Shown: positions 25,520-34,801, counted from the first letter of the stretch. The stretch is 64,000 nt of DNA from Streptomyces cylindrosporus (GCF_022698165.1 NZ_JALDAY010000009.1:372001-436000); one strand, 5' to 3'. The notes: generated by a model from the letters alone, not told the origin. Translations and numbers: made by a program.

Positions 25520-26477
25520 GGCGGGCCCTCGGGTCGAGTCGTGCGTACAGGATGTCCACCAGCGCGTTGGCGAGGACCACGAAGAACGCCGCGTACAGGA
25601 CCGTGCCCATGATCACGGGCAGGTCCAGGTTCTGCAGGGCGTCATAGGTGAGCTTGCCGATGCCGGGCAGGCCGAAGACCACCTCGGTCAGCAGCGCTGC
25701 GCCGCCCACCAGCGCGCCGAAGTCCAGGCCGAACAGCGACACGATCGGGATCAGCGAGCAGCGCAGGGCGTGCCGGACGAGGATGCGCCGTTCGGACAGG
25801 CCCTTGGCGCGGGCGGTGCGGACGTAGTCCTCGCCCAGGGCGGTGACGACCTCGCCGCGCAGGAGGCGGGCGTAGATGCCGGCGTACAGCAGGGCCAGGG
25901 TCAGCCAGGGGAAGAGCATGTGCAGCGCCCACTGGCCGGGGTGGGCGAGGCCGACGTAGCCGGGCGGCGGCACCCAGGAGAACAGCGAACCGTGCAGCTG
26001 CTTCTGGGTGACGAGGTTGACGACCTCGCCGAGCCAGTAGGCCGGCAGGGAGACGCCGACCACGCCCACCAGCATGATCAGCGGGTCCGCCGCCCGGCCG
26101 CGCAGGGCGGCCGCCGCGGTGCCCATGAGGATGCCGGCCACCATCCAGATCACCGCCGCACCGACCACCAGCGACAGGGTCACCGGGGTGGCCTGCACGA
26201 TCTGCGGGATCACCCGGGAGCCGCGGTTGACGAAGGACTCCAGATCGCGGTCGACCAGGAGGTGACGCATCATCAGGAGATAGCGGACCGGCATCGGGCG
26301 GTCCAGGCCGAAGGAGTGCCGGACCTGGGCGAGGGTGGCGGGGTCGGCGTTGCGGCCGGCGATGCGGGCGGCCGGGTCGACTCCCGGGGTGGCGAAGAAG
26401 ATCAGGAACACCAGGACGCTGATCGCGAACATCACGAGCAGGGCCGAGGCGAAGCGCTTGAGGGCGAAGTGGAGCAT
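25512..26477 (-). CDS. oppB: Oligopeptide ABC transporter permease (OppB type)
   Basis: Inner-membrane permease, 321 aa, six predicted membrane segments; the opening MLHFALKRFASALLVMFAIS is typical of OppB/DppB. The EAA-like loop EDYVRTARAKGLSERRILVR and the following LTEVVFGLPGIGKLTYDAL are conserved. It lies six bases after OppC and overlaps OppD. Confidence 0.93.
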   Translation of the reverse strand: MLHFALKRFASALLVMFAISVLVFLIFFATPGVDPAARIAGRNADPATLAQVRHSFGLDRPMPVRYLLMMRHLLVDRDLESFVNRGSRVIPQIVQATPVTLSLVVGAAVIWMVAGILMGTAAAALRGRAADPLIMLVGVVGVSLPAYWLGEVVNLVTQKQLHGSLFSWVPPPGYVGLAHPGQWALHMLFPWLTLALLYAGIYARLLRGEVVTALGEDYVRTARAKGLSERRILVRHALRCSLIPIVSLFGLDFGALVGGAALLTEVVFGLPGIGKLTYDALQNLDLPVIMGTVLYAAFFVVLANALVDILYARLDPRARHA

Positions 26478-26483
26478 GCGCTG

Positions 26484-27509
26484 TCACACCCCTCCGCGCA
26501 GCCGGGCACTCGGGTCCAGGGCGTCGCGGACCCCGTCGCCGAACACGTTGAGGGCGGCCGTGGTGAGGGCGATCAGCAGGCCGGGTGCGATCGTCACGGC
26601 CGGGCGGGTGTAGAGCAGCCCGAGGCCGTCCTCGATGATCGTGCCCCAGCTGGCGTCGGGCGGCTGGACGCCGACGGACAGGAAGGACAGGGCCGACTCG
26701 GTGAGCATGGCCAGCGCGGTCATCAGCGGGACGAAGACGATCGCCGTCGGCACGACGTTCGGCAGCACCTCCCGGCGCAGGATGCGCAGGGTCGGTGCGC
26801 CCGAGCCGACGGCCGCGTGGATGAACTCCTTGTTCCGCAGCACCAGCACCTGACCGCGCAACGGCCGGGCGATGTACGGCACATAGATCGCCGCGATGAT
26901 CGCGACCGGCAGCCAGAGGCTTCCCGCGTCCACGGTCAGCGGGCCCAGGCGCAGCCCGTTCGTGAGCAGTACGACCGACAGGCAGATGGCCAGCAGATAC
27001 ACCGGAAAGGCCCAGATGACGTCCAGGACCCGGGAGATGACGGAGTCCACGACGCCGCCCGCGTACCCAGCGACGATGCCGACGGCCGTGCCGAGCGCGC
27101 ACGTCAGCAGCGCCGCGGTGAACCCGATGAACAGGCTCGTACGGCCGCCGTACAGCAGCCGGGCCATGACGTCGCGGCCCTGGTTGTCGGCGCCGAGGAA
27201 GTAGTGGGCGGGGTCCCAGGTCGGGCCGATGGGCGTGACGCCGAGGCCGAGGCCGGTGCTGCTCGGGGTGAGCACCGGCACGGTCTTGCCGTCGACGACG
27301 GTCGTACCGGAGACATGGGACTGGAAGGGGTCGGTGTGGGCGACGTGGTCCGCGTACAGCGGTGCGCACAGGGTCGCCAGCACGACGACCAGCAGGACGG
27401 CGGCCGCGGCCATCGCCGGCCTGTTGCGCACCAGGTCGGTGGCGGCCGTCCGCCAGGGGCCCGGCGAGCGCCGGGCCGGAGCGGTCAACGGGGGCTCGGT
27501 GCTTGTCAC
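26484..27509 (-). CDS. oppC: Oligopeptide ABC transporter permease (OppC type)
   Basis: Second permease, 341 aa. The N-terminal segment RNRPAMAAAAVLLVVVLATL and the extracytoplasmic LGADNQGRDVMARLLYGGRT are family signatures; the EAA loop is KEFIHAAVGSGAPTLRILRR. The GTG start overlaps the OppA stop as GTGA. Gene order oppA-oppC-oppB-oppD-oppF differs from the classical oppABCDF but is common in Streptomyces. Confidence 0.92.
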   Translation of the reverse strand: MTSTEPPLTAPARRSPGPWRTAATDLVRNRPAMAAAAVLLVVVLATLCAPLYADHVAHTDPFQSHVSGTTVVDGKTVPVLTPSSTGLGLGVTPIGPTWDPAHYFLGADNQGRDVMARLLYGGRTSLFIGFTAALLTCALGTAVGIVAGYAGGVVDSVISRVLDVIWAFPVYLLAICLSVVLLTNGLRLGPLTVDAGSLWLPVAIIAAIYVPYIARPLRGQVLVLRNKEFIHAAVGSGAPTLRILRREVLPNVVPTAIVFVPLMTALAMLTESALSFLSVGVQPPDASWGTIIEDGLGLLYTRPAVTIAPGLLIALTTAALNVFGDGVRDALDPSARLRGGV

Positions 27510-29227
27510 TTGACCCACAGCTGGCTGACGAGCATGTAGAACTGCTTGCTGAACTGGTAGTCGCCGACCCGGGTCGAGGTGAAGTCGATCAGCTTCGGGT
27601 TGATCAGCGGCACGACCGGGGAGTCGACCATGATCTGCTGGTCGATCGCGCCCCACTGCTGGTTGGCGCTCTTCTCGTCGGTCTCCGCCGTCTTCAGCGC
27701 GGCGTGCATCTTGGCGTCGACGCCCTTGTCGCAGTACCCGGAGATGTTGATGCTGGAGTCGCTGCCGGGGTGGAACGAGGCGCAGGACAGCAGCACGTTG
27801 AGGAAGTCGGAGGCCGCCGGATAGTCCTGGTACCAGGAGGTCAGCGCCAACTGCACCTTGTTCTTGGTGTTCTGGATGTAGGTGAACTGGATGTTCCCCG
27901 ACAGCGGCTTGAGCTTCGCCTTGTAGCCGAGCTGGGTGAGCAGGCTCTGCAGGTACTGTCCGATCGACTTGTTGACGTCGTCGTCCTGCACGACGATGCC
28001 GACCTCCTGCCCGGCCGTGCCGGACTGCTTCACCAGCGCCTTGGCCTTCGCCAGGTCCGCCGCCTTCCAGGTCGTGCCCCCGCCCTTGGTGTAGTCGCAG
28101 GTGTCGACGTGCCCCGGGAACCCGGCCGGCAGGATCGTGCACGCGGGCGAGGCGAGGTTGGTGCCGCCGTACAGCCGCACCACGGCCGCCCGGTCCACGG
28201 CCCAGTTGATCGCCTGGCGCGCCGACTTGTTGTTGAACGGTGCCATGTTGACGTTCAGCGTCGCGTACCAGAACGCGGTCAGCGGGTTCACATGGGCCTG
28301 GGAGGCGTACTTGGTGCCGATCTCGTTGAGCCGGTCGGCCGGCGGCGGGTCGTACATCCAGTCCGCCAGGCCGTTCTCGACGGCGGTCACCTCCGACTCC
28401 ACGGTCTGCCCGAAGGTGTAGTCGATGGCGTCCGGGTAGCCCTCCGGCTCGGCCTCCCGCGACCATTCCTTGAAGTGCGGGTTGCGAACGAGCTTCAGCG
28501 CGCGGTTCGGGTCGTACGAGGCCGCCATGTACGGGCCGGTGGTGGGCAGCGGCTTGGTGCCGGCGTCCTTCGTCGGCGAGTCCTTCGGTACGACGACGGC
28601 GTGCGGGACCGCGAGTTTGTACTGGAACTCCGGGTCGGCGGCGGTGAGGTTGATGGTGACCGTGTTCGCCTTCGCGTCGGCGGTCACCCCGCCCTTGAGC
28701 GTGCAGGAGGCCGGCTTCTTCAGACAGGCGTCGGCGCCGACGATGCCGTTGTAGAAGGTGCCGGCGGTGGGGCTGGAGACCTTGAAGATGCGCTGGAAGG
28801 ACGCCACCACGTCGTCGGTGGTCAGGGCCTTGCCGTTGGAGAAGGTGATGCCCTTGCGCAGGGTGAAGGTGTAGGTCTTGCCGCCATTGGTGATCTTCGG
28901 CAGTGCCGTCGCCAGGTCCGGGACGACGGTGAAGGACGCCTGCCCGTTCACCTTCTTGAAGGCCAGCAGGCCGTCGTACATCGACTGGTACAACTGCCAG
29001 TATTGGAGCGTGTAGTTGACCTGCGGGTCGAAGGTGCCCGCGGCCGCGTGGGCGACCAGCTTCAGGGTGCCGCCCTTGTGCTGCGGCTGGAAGGCGCCGG
29101 TGCCGGAGCCCGACGACGAGGTGGGGCTGCCCGAGGAGCCGTCGTCGGAGGAGGAACAGGCGGCCGCGGTGAGGGCGAGGGCGACGGTGGCCGCGGCGAG
29201 CGCGCCCCGTCTGGTGCTGCGGGACAT
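27506..29227 (-). CDS. oppA: Peptide ABC transporter substrate-binding lipoprotein (OppA/DppA type)
   Basis: Extracytoplasmic binding protein of SBP_bac_5, 573 aa. The lipoprotein signal ends at LTAAAC (Cys 24) followed by a Ser/Gly linker. Family patterns include YTFTLRKGITFSNGKALTTD and RQAINWAVDRAAVV. A spontaneous link to peptides is supported by the iminopeptidase gene 23 bases upstream on the same strand. The ATG at 29227 is preceded by GGGAG. Confidence 0.92.
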   Translation of the reverse strand: MSRSTRRGALAAATVALALTAAACSSSDDGSSGSPTSSSGSGTGAFQPQHKGGTLKLVAHAAAGTFDPQVNYTLQYWQLYQSMYDGLLAFKKVNGQASFTVVPDLATALPKITNGGKTYTFTLRKGITFSNGKALTTDDVVASFQRIFKVSSPTAGTFYNGIVGADACLKKPASCTLKGGVTADAKANTVTINLTAADPEFQYKLAVPHAVVVPKDSPTKDAGTKPLPTTGPYMAASYDPNRALKLVRNPHFKEWSREAEPEGYPDAIDYTFGQTVESEVTAVENGLADWMYDPPPADRLNEIGTKYASQAHVNPLTAFWYATLNVNMAPFNNKSARQAINWAVDRAAVVRLYGGTNLASPACTILPAGFPGHVDTCDYTKGGGTTWKAADLAKAKALVKQSGTAGQEVGIVVQDDDVNKSIGQYLQSLLTQLGYKAKLKPLSGNIQFTYIQNTKNKVQLALTSWYQDYPAASDFLNVLLSCASFHPGSDSSINISGYCDKGVDAKMHAALKTAETDEKSANQQWGAIDQQIMVDSPVVPLINPKLIDFTSTRVGDYQFSKQFYMLVSQLWVK

Positions 29228-29250
29228 GGCAGACAACTCCCGTCGGGGGA

Positions 29251-30147
29251 TCAGTCGGTGGAGTCGAGGAACGAGCCCACGACCCGGAGGTAGAGCTCCT
29301 CCTCCTCGACGTGCGGCATATGGCTGGAGTGCTCGAACATGTGCCAGCGCACATCGGGGATTCGGTCGGCGAAGGGGCGCAGGGTGTCGGGAGTCGCCTC
29401 GTCGTAACGCCCGGAGACGAGCAGGGTCGGCGCCTCGATCAGATGCAGCCGGTCGATGACGGACCAGTCCTTGAGCGTGCCGACGACATGGAACTCGTTC
29501 GGCCCGTTCATCGTGTGGTACACGGTCGGATCGGCCTCGATGTTGTCCCAGGTCGCCTGTACCTCGGGCGGGTTGGGCGTCAGACGGCACACATGGCGCT
29601 CGTTGAAGACCTGCTCGGCGGCGCGGTAGTCGGGGTGGTCGGTGGTGCCCGCCGCCTCGTGCGCGAGCAGGGTGCGCTGCACCTCGGGCGGGAGCGCGGC
29701 GCGCAGTTCGGCCGCCGCGGCCAGCCACAGCTCCATGGAGGCGGGGGAGTTGGCGATGACCAGTCCGCGCAGCCCGGACGGCCGACGCACCGCGTGCTCG
29801 GCCGCGAGCATGCCGCCCCAGGACTGGCCGAGCAGGTGGTAGCCGTCGGCGATCCCCAACTCCTTGAGCAGGGTGTCGAGTTCGTCGAGGAAGAGCTGGA
29901 CGGTCCAGAAGTCGGCGCCCTTGTCGGGCAGATGGGTGGAGCGGCCGGTGCCGAGCTGGTCGTAGTGCACGACCTGACGGCCCTGGGCGGCGATGTTCGC
30001 GATGCTGAGCGTGTAGTCGTGACCGGCGCCGGGCCCGCCGTGCAGGACCACCAGGGGTGTCCTGCCCGGTTCGCCCGTGATCCGGTACCAGGTCGAATTG
30101 CCGTTGAAGTCGACGGTTCCGGTGTGGTTCGGTTCGGGGATCGCCAC
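29251..30147 (-). CDS. pip: Proline iminopeptidase family hydrolase (S33)
   Basis: Cytoplasmic alpha/beta hydrolase, 298 aa, that removes N-terminal proline (or other residues) from peptides. The oxyanion motif is VVLHGGPGAGHDY, the nucleophile elbow LLGQSWGGML (S109), followed by VSGRYDEATP (Asp) and HSSHMPHVEE (His). The GTG at 30147 has GGGAGG seven bases upstream. It is the first gene of the operon, so uptake and cleavage of peptides are co-expressed. The divergent GntR regulator probably controls it. Confidence 0.9.
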   Translation of the reverse strand: MAIPEPNHTGTVDFNGNSTWYRITGEPGRTPLVVLHGGPGAGHDYTLSIANIAAQGRQVVHYDQLGTGRSTHLPDKGADFWTVQLFLDELDTLLKELGIADGYHLLGQSWGGMLAAEHAVRRPSGLRGLVIANSPASMELWLAAAAELRAALPPEVQRTLLAHEAAGTTDHPDYRAAEQVFNERHVCRLTPNPPEVQATWDNIEADPTVYHTMNGPNEFHVVGTLKDWSVIDRLHLIEAPTLLVSGRYDEATPDTLRPFADRIPDVRWHMFEHSSHMPHVEEEELYLRVVGSFLDSTD

Positions 30148-30232
30148 GAGGGAGCCTCCCAGACCGGCCGGAACGAGCCGGCCGCTGGCTGAAACGGGAT
30201 GGGAGTGACGGATGGGTGAGATAGTGATTGGG

Positions 30233-30259
30233 TAAAAGGTCAGCGCACAAGACCTTTTA
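30233..30259. promoter_or_regulatory. Inverted repeat between the peptide operon and its GntR regulator
   Basis: TAAAAGGTC (30233-30241) is repeated inverted as GACCTTTTA (30251-30259) with a nine-base spacer. The AT-rich perfect 9-bp arms lie in the shared intergenic region (30148-30386) and are the best operator candidate for the divergent GntR/FCD regulator. Confidence 0.65.
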
Positions 30260-30386
30260 GCGGGGCCGGGCCAAGAAGTAACGGCGCGTTCACATGGCCC
30301 GTGTGCGTTAACAGAAGCGACGATTTGGGGGGAGTCGGCTGACATCCGTACCTGAGGCACCCGAGCCGGAGGACGAGTACGCGCGC

Positions 30387-31148
30387 GTGCTGGACCGTGT
30401 CCTCGGCGGCACGCCCTCTCCCTTGCGGCCGGTGCGCGTCACCTCCGCCGTCGACGAGGTCTCCGACCGGCTGCTCACCGCGATCGCCGTCGGCGACTTC
30501 CTGCCGGGTGAACGACTGCCGCCGGAACGCGAGCTCACCGGTCTGCTGCGGGTGAGCCGTCCCACCGTGCGCGAGGCGGTGGCCCGCCTCCAGGCGCTGG
30601 GCGTCATCGAGATCCGGCGGGGCCGCAGCGGCGGGGCGTTCGTGCGCGACAGCTGGACCACGTCCTCCGCGGCCGCGGTCCGCCGTACCCTGCTGCCCCG
30701 CTGGGAGGAGTTCGAGCAGCTCTTCGACCTGCGCGGGCTGGTGGAGGGCATGGTGGCCGCGACGGCCGCACGCCGCCGGCGACCCGAGGACCTCGAAGCG
30801 ATGCGGGCGGCCCTGTCCGCGCACCTGTCCGCGACCACACCCCGGGAGGAGCAGGCCGCCGACAGCGCGTTCCACCAGAGCATCTGCGCGGCCACCCGCA
30901 ACCCGCAGATCGCCCTGCTCAGCCGCGACCTGCTGACCAGGATCAGCCTCGGCTTCCCGGTCGAGCCCTGGGGCAGGGGCGAGCGGACCCACTTCCACCG
31001 GGCCGGCTCGGACCACACGTCCCTCTACGAGGCCGTCGCGGCGGGCGAGCCCGAGCGCGCGGAGGAGATCGCCCGCCGGCACTTCATGATCAGCGCCGAG
31101 ATGATCCGGGACGTGCTGGCCCGGGTGCGGGCCGCGGACGGATCCTGA
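30387..31148 (+). CDS. GntR-family regulator with FCD effector domain
   Basis: A 253-aa regulator. The winged HTH includes FLPGERLPPERELTGLLRVS followed by PTVREAVARLQALGVIEIRR; the C-terminal FCD domain (FDLRGLVEGMVAATAARRRR, ADSAFHQSICAATRNPQ) binds carboxylates or amino acids through a metal in most relatives. The GTG at 30387 has no well-placed Shine-Dalgarno; a CTG at 30339, five bases after GGGGGGAG, is in frame and would add 16 residues. Divergent from the iminopeptidase/Opp operon, it probably senses an amino acid or peptide breakdown product. Confidence 0.88.
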   Translation: MLDRVLGGTPSPLRPVRVTSAVDEVSDRLLTAIAVGDFLPGERLPPERELTGLLRVSRPTVREAVARLQALGVIEIRRGRSGGAFVRDSWTTSSAAAVRRTLLPRWEEFEQLFDLRGLVEGMVAATAARRRRPEDLEAMRAALSAHLSATTPREEQAADSAFHQSICAATRNPQIALLSRDLLTRISLGFPVEPWGRGERTHFHRAGSDHTSLYEAVAAGEPERAEEIARRHFMISAEMIRDVLARVRAADGS

Positions 31149-31222
31149 CGCCCGCGCGCGTCGATTCGGCCGGCCTCCGTTCGTATGGACAGTGAAGGGG
31201 CCGCCACGATCGAGGAGCTGTG

Positions 31223-32071
31223 ATGACGATGACCGAGGTGACGACGGTGCTCACCGGGCGCGGCCTGGTGGAGTCCCCGCGCTGGCACGGCGACCGGCTG
31301 TACTTCTCCGACTGGTCGGCCGGCGAGGTCGTGGCCGTCGACGCGGCGGGCCGCTGCGAGGTCGTCGCGCGGGTGGCGTCCCTGCCGCTGTGCACGGCCT
31401 GGCTCCCGGACGGCGGCCTGCTGATCGTGTCGTCGGCGGACGGACGGCTGCTGCGGCGCGAACCCGACGGCGGTCTCGCTCTCTACGCCGACCTCGGCGC
31501 ACCCGGCTGGAACGACATCGTCGCGGACGGCCGCGGCAACACCTACGTCAACCGCGTCGCGTTCGACCCGATGGCGGGGGAGGACACCAAACCCGGCACC
31601 GTCCACCTCGTCACCCCCGACGGGGTGGTGCGCGAGGCGGCCGACGACATCGCCTTCCCCAACGGCATGGCGGTGACCGCGGACGGCTCCACGCTGATCG
31701 TCGCCGACTCCTACCGCCACCGGCTGCTCGCCTTCGACATCGACCCCGACGGCGGCCTGTCCGCCCGGCGCGTCTGGGCCGACCTCGGCGAGGGCACGCC
31801 GGACGGCATCTGCACGGACGCGGAGAACGCCGTCTGGTACGCCGACGTACCGGGCCGGTGCTGCGTGCGCGTCGCCGAGGGCGGCACCGTCCTGCGGACC
31901 GTGACCCTGGACCGCGGAGCCTTCGCCTGCGCCCTCGGCGGCCCGGACCGCAGGACCCTGTACGTGACGGCGGCGCGCTGGCAGGGCATGACCGAGGCCG
32001 AGATGGTGGCGCCCGGCAGCGGTCAGGTGCTCGCCGTCCCCGTCGAGGTGCCGGGCGCGGGCCTGCCGTGA
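31223..32071 (+). CDS. SMP-30/gluconolactonase/LRE family protein
   Basis: Six-bladed beta-propeller lactonase of 282 aa. Typical blades are LVESPRWHGDRLYFSDW (metal-binding Glu near the start), APGWNDIVADGRGNTYVN (Asn ligand) and DDIAFPNGMAVTADGSTLIV, followed by LGEGTPDGICTDAENAVWYA (Asp ligand). It would hydrolyse a sugar lactone or related ester. ATG at 31223 follows GAGGAG by five bases. It stands alone between the GntR gene and the convergent acyl-CoA dehydrogenase-like gene. Confidence 0.88.
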   Translation: MTMTEVTTVLTGRGLVESPRWHGDRLYFSDWSAGEVVAVDAAGRCEVVARVASLPLCTAWLPDGGLLIVSSADGRLLRREPDGGLALYADLGAPGWNDIVADGRGNTYVNRVAFDPMAGEDTKPGTVHLVTPDGVVREAADDIAFPNGMAVTADGSTLIVADSYRHRLLAFDIDPDGGLSARRVWADLGEGTPDGICTDAENAVWYADVPGRCCVRVAEGGTVLRTVTLDRGAFACALGGPDRRTLYVTAARWQGMTEAEMVAPGSGQVLAVPVEVPGAGLP

Positions 32072-32081
32072 CGACGGGGCC

Positions 32082-33254
32082 TCACAGAAACGGCGTCCCC
32101 GCGTCCAGGCCCGACAGCACCCGCCCGTACAGCTCCAGGTTGGTCGCCGGATTGACGAAGGAGTGCAGGTTCAGCGCGTGCACGTCCCGCACCATCCGCT
32201 GGATCGGCACCTCCCGGTGCAGCGACGACGCACCCGACGCGGAGGCGAGGATGTCGACCGCCTCCTTGCACAGCCGTGCCGTGTAGCCGGTCTGCGCCCG
32301 GATCCTGGCCCGCTCCTCCTCCGTGTACGGCTCCCCGGCCTCGATGCGGGCGACGAAGTCCCGCGTGAGCAGCTCGGCGGAGGAGATCTTCATCGCCGCC
32401 TCGGCGGCCTGGAGATGAGTGACCGTCGCCTCGTTCTGACGCCGGTGGAAGGTGTACGTGATGCCCCGCCGGTGGATGCGCCCGGTGAACTCCTCCAGCG
32501 CGGCCCGGGCCAGCCCGAGGGCGTTCGGCGCCGTCCAGGCACAGAACATCAGCAGGACCGGCATGCGATAGAACGGGTCGTCGGCGTTGGCCTTGGACGG
32601 GAACTCGCCCGCGAGCAGCGGCCCGACCGGCAGGATCCGGTGGGCGGGCACGAACACGTCCCGGGCGACGACGCTGTTGCTGCCGCTGCCGGCCAGCCCG
32701 GAGACGTACCAGTCGTCGAGGATCTCCAACTCCGCCATGGGTACGGCGGTCCACAGCACCTCGGGCGGCCCCTCGGCGGACTCCACCCGCGCCGTGAGCA
32801 GATGCCAGTCGGCGTGCCGGCAGCCGGTGGCGAAACCCGAAGTGCCGTTGACGACATAGCCGTCGTCCGTGGCGACCGCGGTGGCGTCCGGGATCAGCGT
32901 GCCGCCGACCCGCACGTCGGGGCTGGTGAAGATCTCGTCCTGCGCCTCGTCGGGGAAGAGCGCCGCGATGAACGAGCACCCGGACTGGATCAGCGCCGCG
33001 AACGCGGTCGAACCACAGGCCGCGGCGACCTCGGCCAGCGCGTCGACCTGGGTGTGCACCGGCGTCTGGTAACCGCCGTACCGCTTGGGGACGTTCATGC
33101 GGTACATCCCGGCGTCGGTGAGTGCCGTGACGACCTCGTCCGGGACCCTGCGCTCCTGCTCGGTGCGCAGGGCGTGGCCGCGGATGAGTGGTCGCAGGTC
33201 CCGTAAGCGTTCGACGAGACCGGAATCGGAGTGGGGCGCTGACGACGGAGCCAT
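32082..33254 (-). CDS. Acyl-CoA dehydrogenase-like flavin-dependent monooxygenase
   Basis: A 390-aa protein of the acyl-CoA dehydrogenase fold, closest in pattern to two-component flavin monooxygenases (HsaA/DszC/ActVA-ORF5 type) because the C-terminal part resembles Acyl-CoA_dh_2. Seen are NVPKRYGGYQTPV, GTLIPDATAVATDDGYVVNG and TSGFATGCRHADWHLL (flavin region), and SLHREVPIQRMVRDVHALNL near the end. It would need a flavin reductase, not found nearby. The ATG at 33254 has GGAGG seven bases upstream. Codon 17 (33204-33206) is TTA, implying bldA dependence. A P450 relic lies directly upstream. Confidence 0.82.
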   Translation of the reverse strand: MAPSSAPHSDSGLVERLRDLRPLIRGHALRTEQERRVPDEVVTALTDAGMYRMNVPKRYGGYQTPVHTQVDALAEVAAACGSTAFAALIQSGCSFIAALFPDEAQDEIFTSPDVRVGGTLIPDATAVATDDGYVVNGTSGFATGCRHADWHLLTARVESAEGPPEVLWTAVPMAELEILDDWYVSGLAGSGSNSVVARDVFVPAHRILPVGPLLAGEFPSKANADDPFYRMPVLLMFCAWTAPNALGLARAALEEFTGRIHRRGITYTFHRRQNEATVTHLQAAEAAMKISSAELLTRDFVARIEAGEPYTEEERARIRAQTGYTARLCKEAVDILASASGASSLHREVPIQRMVRDVHALNLHSFVNPATNLELYGRVLSGLDAGTPFL

Positions 33255-33295
33255 GGCGGACCTCCGGGGGCGACGAATCCTCACCGTGACCCGGA

Positions 33296-33967
33296 ACGCA
33301 CCAGGAGTCAACTGCCACCAGGTCACCGGCAGTTCGTACCCGCCGTACACCACCCCGTCGTCCTTGAACGGGATCTCGTCCAGGCCGACGGCCCGGCGCA
33401 GGGTCGGGACGCGGCGGAACAGAGTGCCGTAGACCGAAGGCCATGTGCCGGCGGTTGTCGCGGCGGACGTCCAGGCGGTCGGGGCAGTGAAGTGGCCGGC
33501 GTCCCAGTTCCCGGCGGCGCCCGGGATGACGACGCCCTCGCCTGTGGACGAGGGTCAGGTAACGCAGCATCTCCTCGACCGAGTTGGCCAGCACCTTCGG
33601 GTCGTCGGTGTCGCGGACGGCGGCGAGCTGCGCGGGGCGTTCCAGGAAGGCCGACGCGCTGAGGGCGAGCATGTTGCGACCAGGTCGGAGAGCATGTCCT
33701 CGGCCGGGTCGGCGAGCCTGGCCTGGAGCTGCTCGTCCAGGTATCGGAGGAGTGCACCGCTCGCGGTCCGCGACTCCGCCGGCTAGGCATCGCGGCGGAC
33801 GCCGATCCTGCTCTTGCTCTGATTCGTTCGCCGTACAGGGCGCGCTGGTCGTCGTAACGGGTGGCGAGCCATGGCGTGCTGCCGTCCCACAATCGCACTC
33901 GGGAGACGGGCCGTGCGGCCTGAAGGTGCAGCATCTCCGGCGGCGGGTCGAAGGGAGTCGGTGCCAT
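33296..33967 (-). pseudogene. Decayed cytochrome P450 gene
   Basis: Remnants of a CYP105-like P450 are spread over three frames. In order on the minus strand: an N-terminus (PFDPPPEMLHLQAARPVSRV, LWDGSTPWLATRYDDQRAL) from 33967; a fragment with YLDEQLQARLADPAEDMLSD; a post-I-helix block NMLALSASAFLERP with NSVEEMLRYLTLVHRRGRR (ExxR-proximal); DRLDVRRDNRRHMAFGL; and the C-terminus TLRRAVGLDEIPFKDDG followed by VVYGGYELPVTW. The I-helix oxygen-binding motif and heme Cys loop are missing, and the locus is about half the usual length. It cannot encode a working enzyme. Confidence 0.85.
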
Positions 33968-34100
33968 GTAGTCCCAGGAACCTGACTGTTGGCAGCCGGA
34001 CCGCTGACACGGGCCCGATGTGGCCGGATCGGCGTCCTGTGAGCGCGGATGCCCCGTGTTGCCGTTGGAATCGGGGCGCGGTCGCGGTCATGGTGGGGGG

Positions 34101-34745
34101 ATGTGCTGGAGTGCGACGGCCGACCTCGTTGCGGGGACCGCGATCGCCGGTGTCGGGGTGGCCTGCGTGGCACGGGCGCGCCGGACCGGCGACCTTCCGG
34201 TGGCCGCGCTGCCGTTGCTGCTCGGGGCGCATCAGCTGGTGGAGGCGTGGGTCTGGCATGCCGGGGGCGGCACGGGCCCGGCCACCGTGGCCTGGACGGT
34301 GATCGCGTTTCCCCTGCTGGTGGTGTGGGTTCCGGCGGGTGTGCTGTGCGCGGCCCCGCGGCACGCCAGGCGGCGGCTGGTCGTACCGCTGATCATCGGT
34401 GTCGCGACCGCCGCCGCGCTTACCTACGCCCTCGCGACGCGTACCGTACGGGCCGAGATCCGCGGGCACACCGTCGGCTATGTGCTCGGGCTGTCGCACG
34501 GGGGACTGTTGGTCGCGGGGTATCTTGTGGCCACGGTGGGTTCTCTGCTGCTGTCCGGCGACCGCCGGCTGCGCGGGCTCGGCCTCCTGGCCGGGGTGGG
34601 CGCGCTGGTGTGCTGGGCGCTGTGGCGGCTGGAGTTCGTGTCGACGTGGTGTGCGTTCGCGGCGGTGTGCTCGGTGGTGGTGCTGGGCTGGACGAGGCGG
34701 CGTTATTCCCGCCGATCATGGTGGAGTTGTTACCAGGACCGCTGA
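34101..34745 (+). CDS. DUF6629-like integral membrane protein
   Basis: A 214-aa polytopic membrane protein with about seven hydrophobic segments. The opening MCWSATADLVAGTAIAGVGV, the ALPLLLGAHQLVEAWVWHAG segment and the WRLEFVSTWCAFAAVCSV tail match a family of Actinobacterial proteins labelled DUF6629, function unknown. A G-rich run lies directly before the ATG at 34101; spacing is tight, so the start is not certain. It is divergent from the P450 relic. Confidence 0.72.
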   Translation: MCWSATADLVAGTAIAGVGVACVARARRTGDLPVAALPLLLGAHQLVEAWVWHAGGGTGPATVAWTVIAFPLLVVWVPAGVLCAAPRHARRRLVVPLIIGVATAAALTYALATRTVRAEIRGHTVGYVLGLSHGGLLVAGYLVATVGSLLLSGDRRLRGLGLLAGVGALVCWALWRLEFVSTWCAFAAVCSVVVLGWTRRRYSRRSWWSCYQDR

Positions 34746-34801
34746 TCCTCCGTTCAGGAGGGACCTGGCTGTGCCGGTACGCGCGGCGCAGGGTATGGGT
34801 C

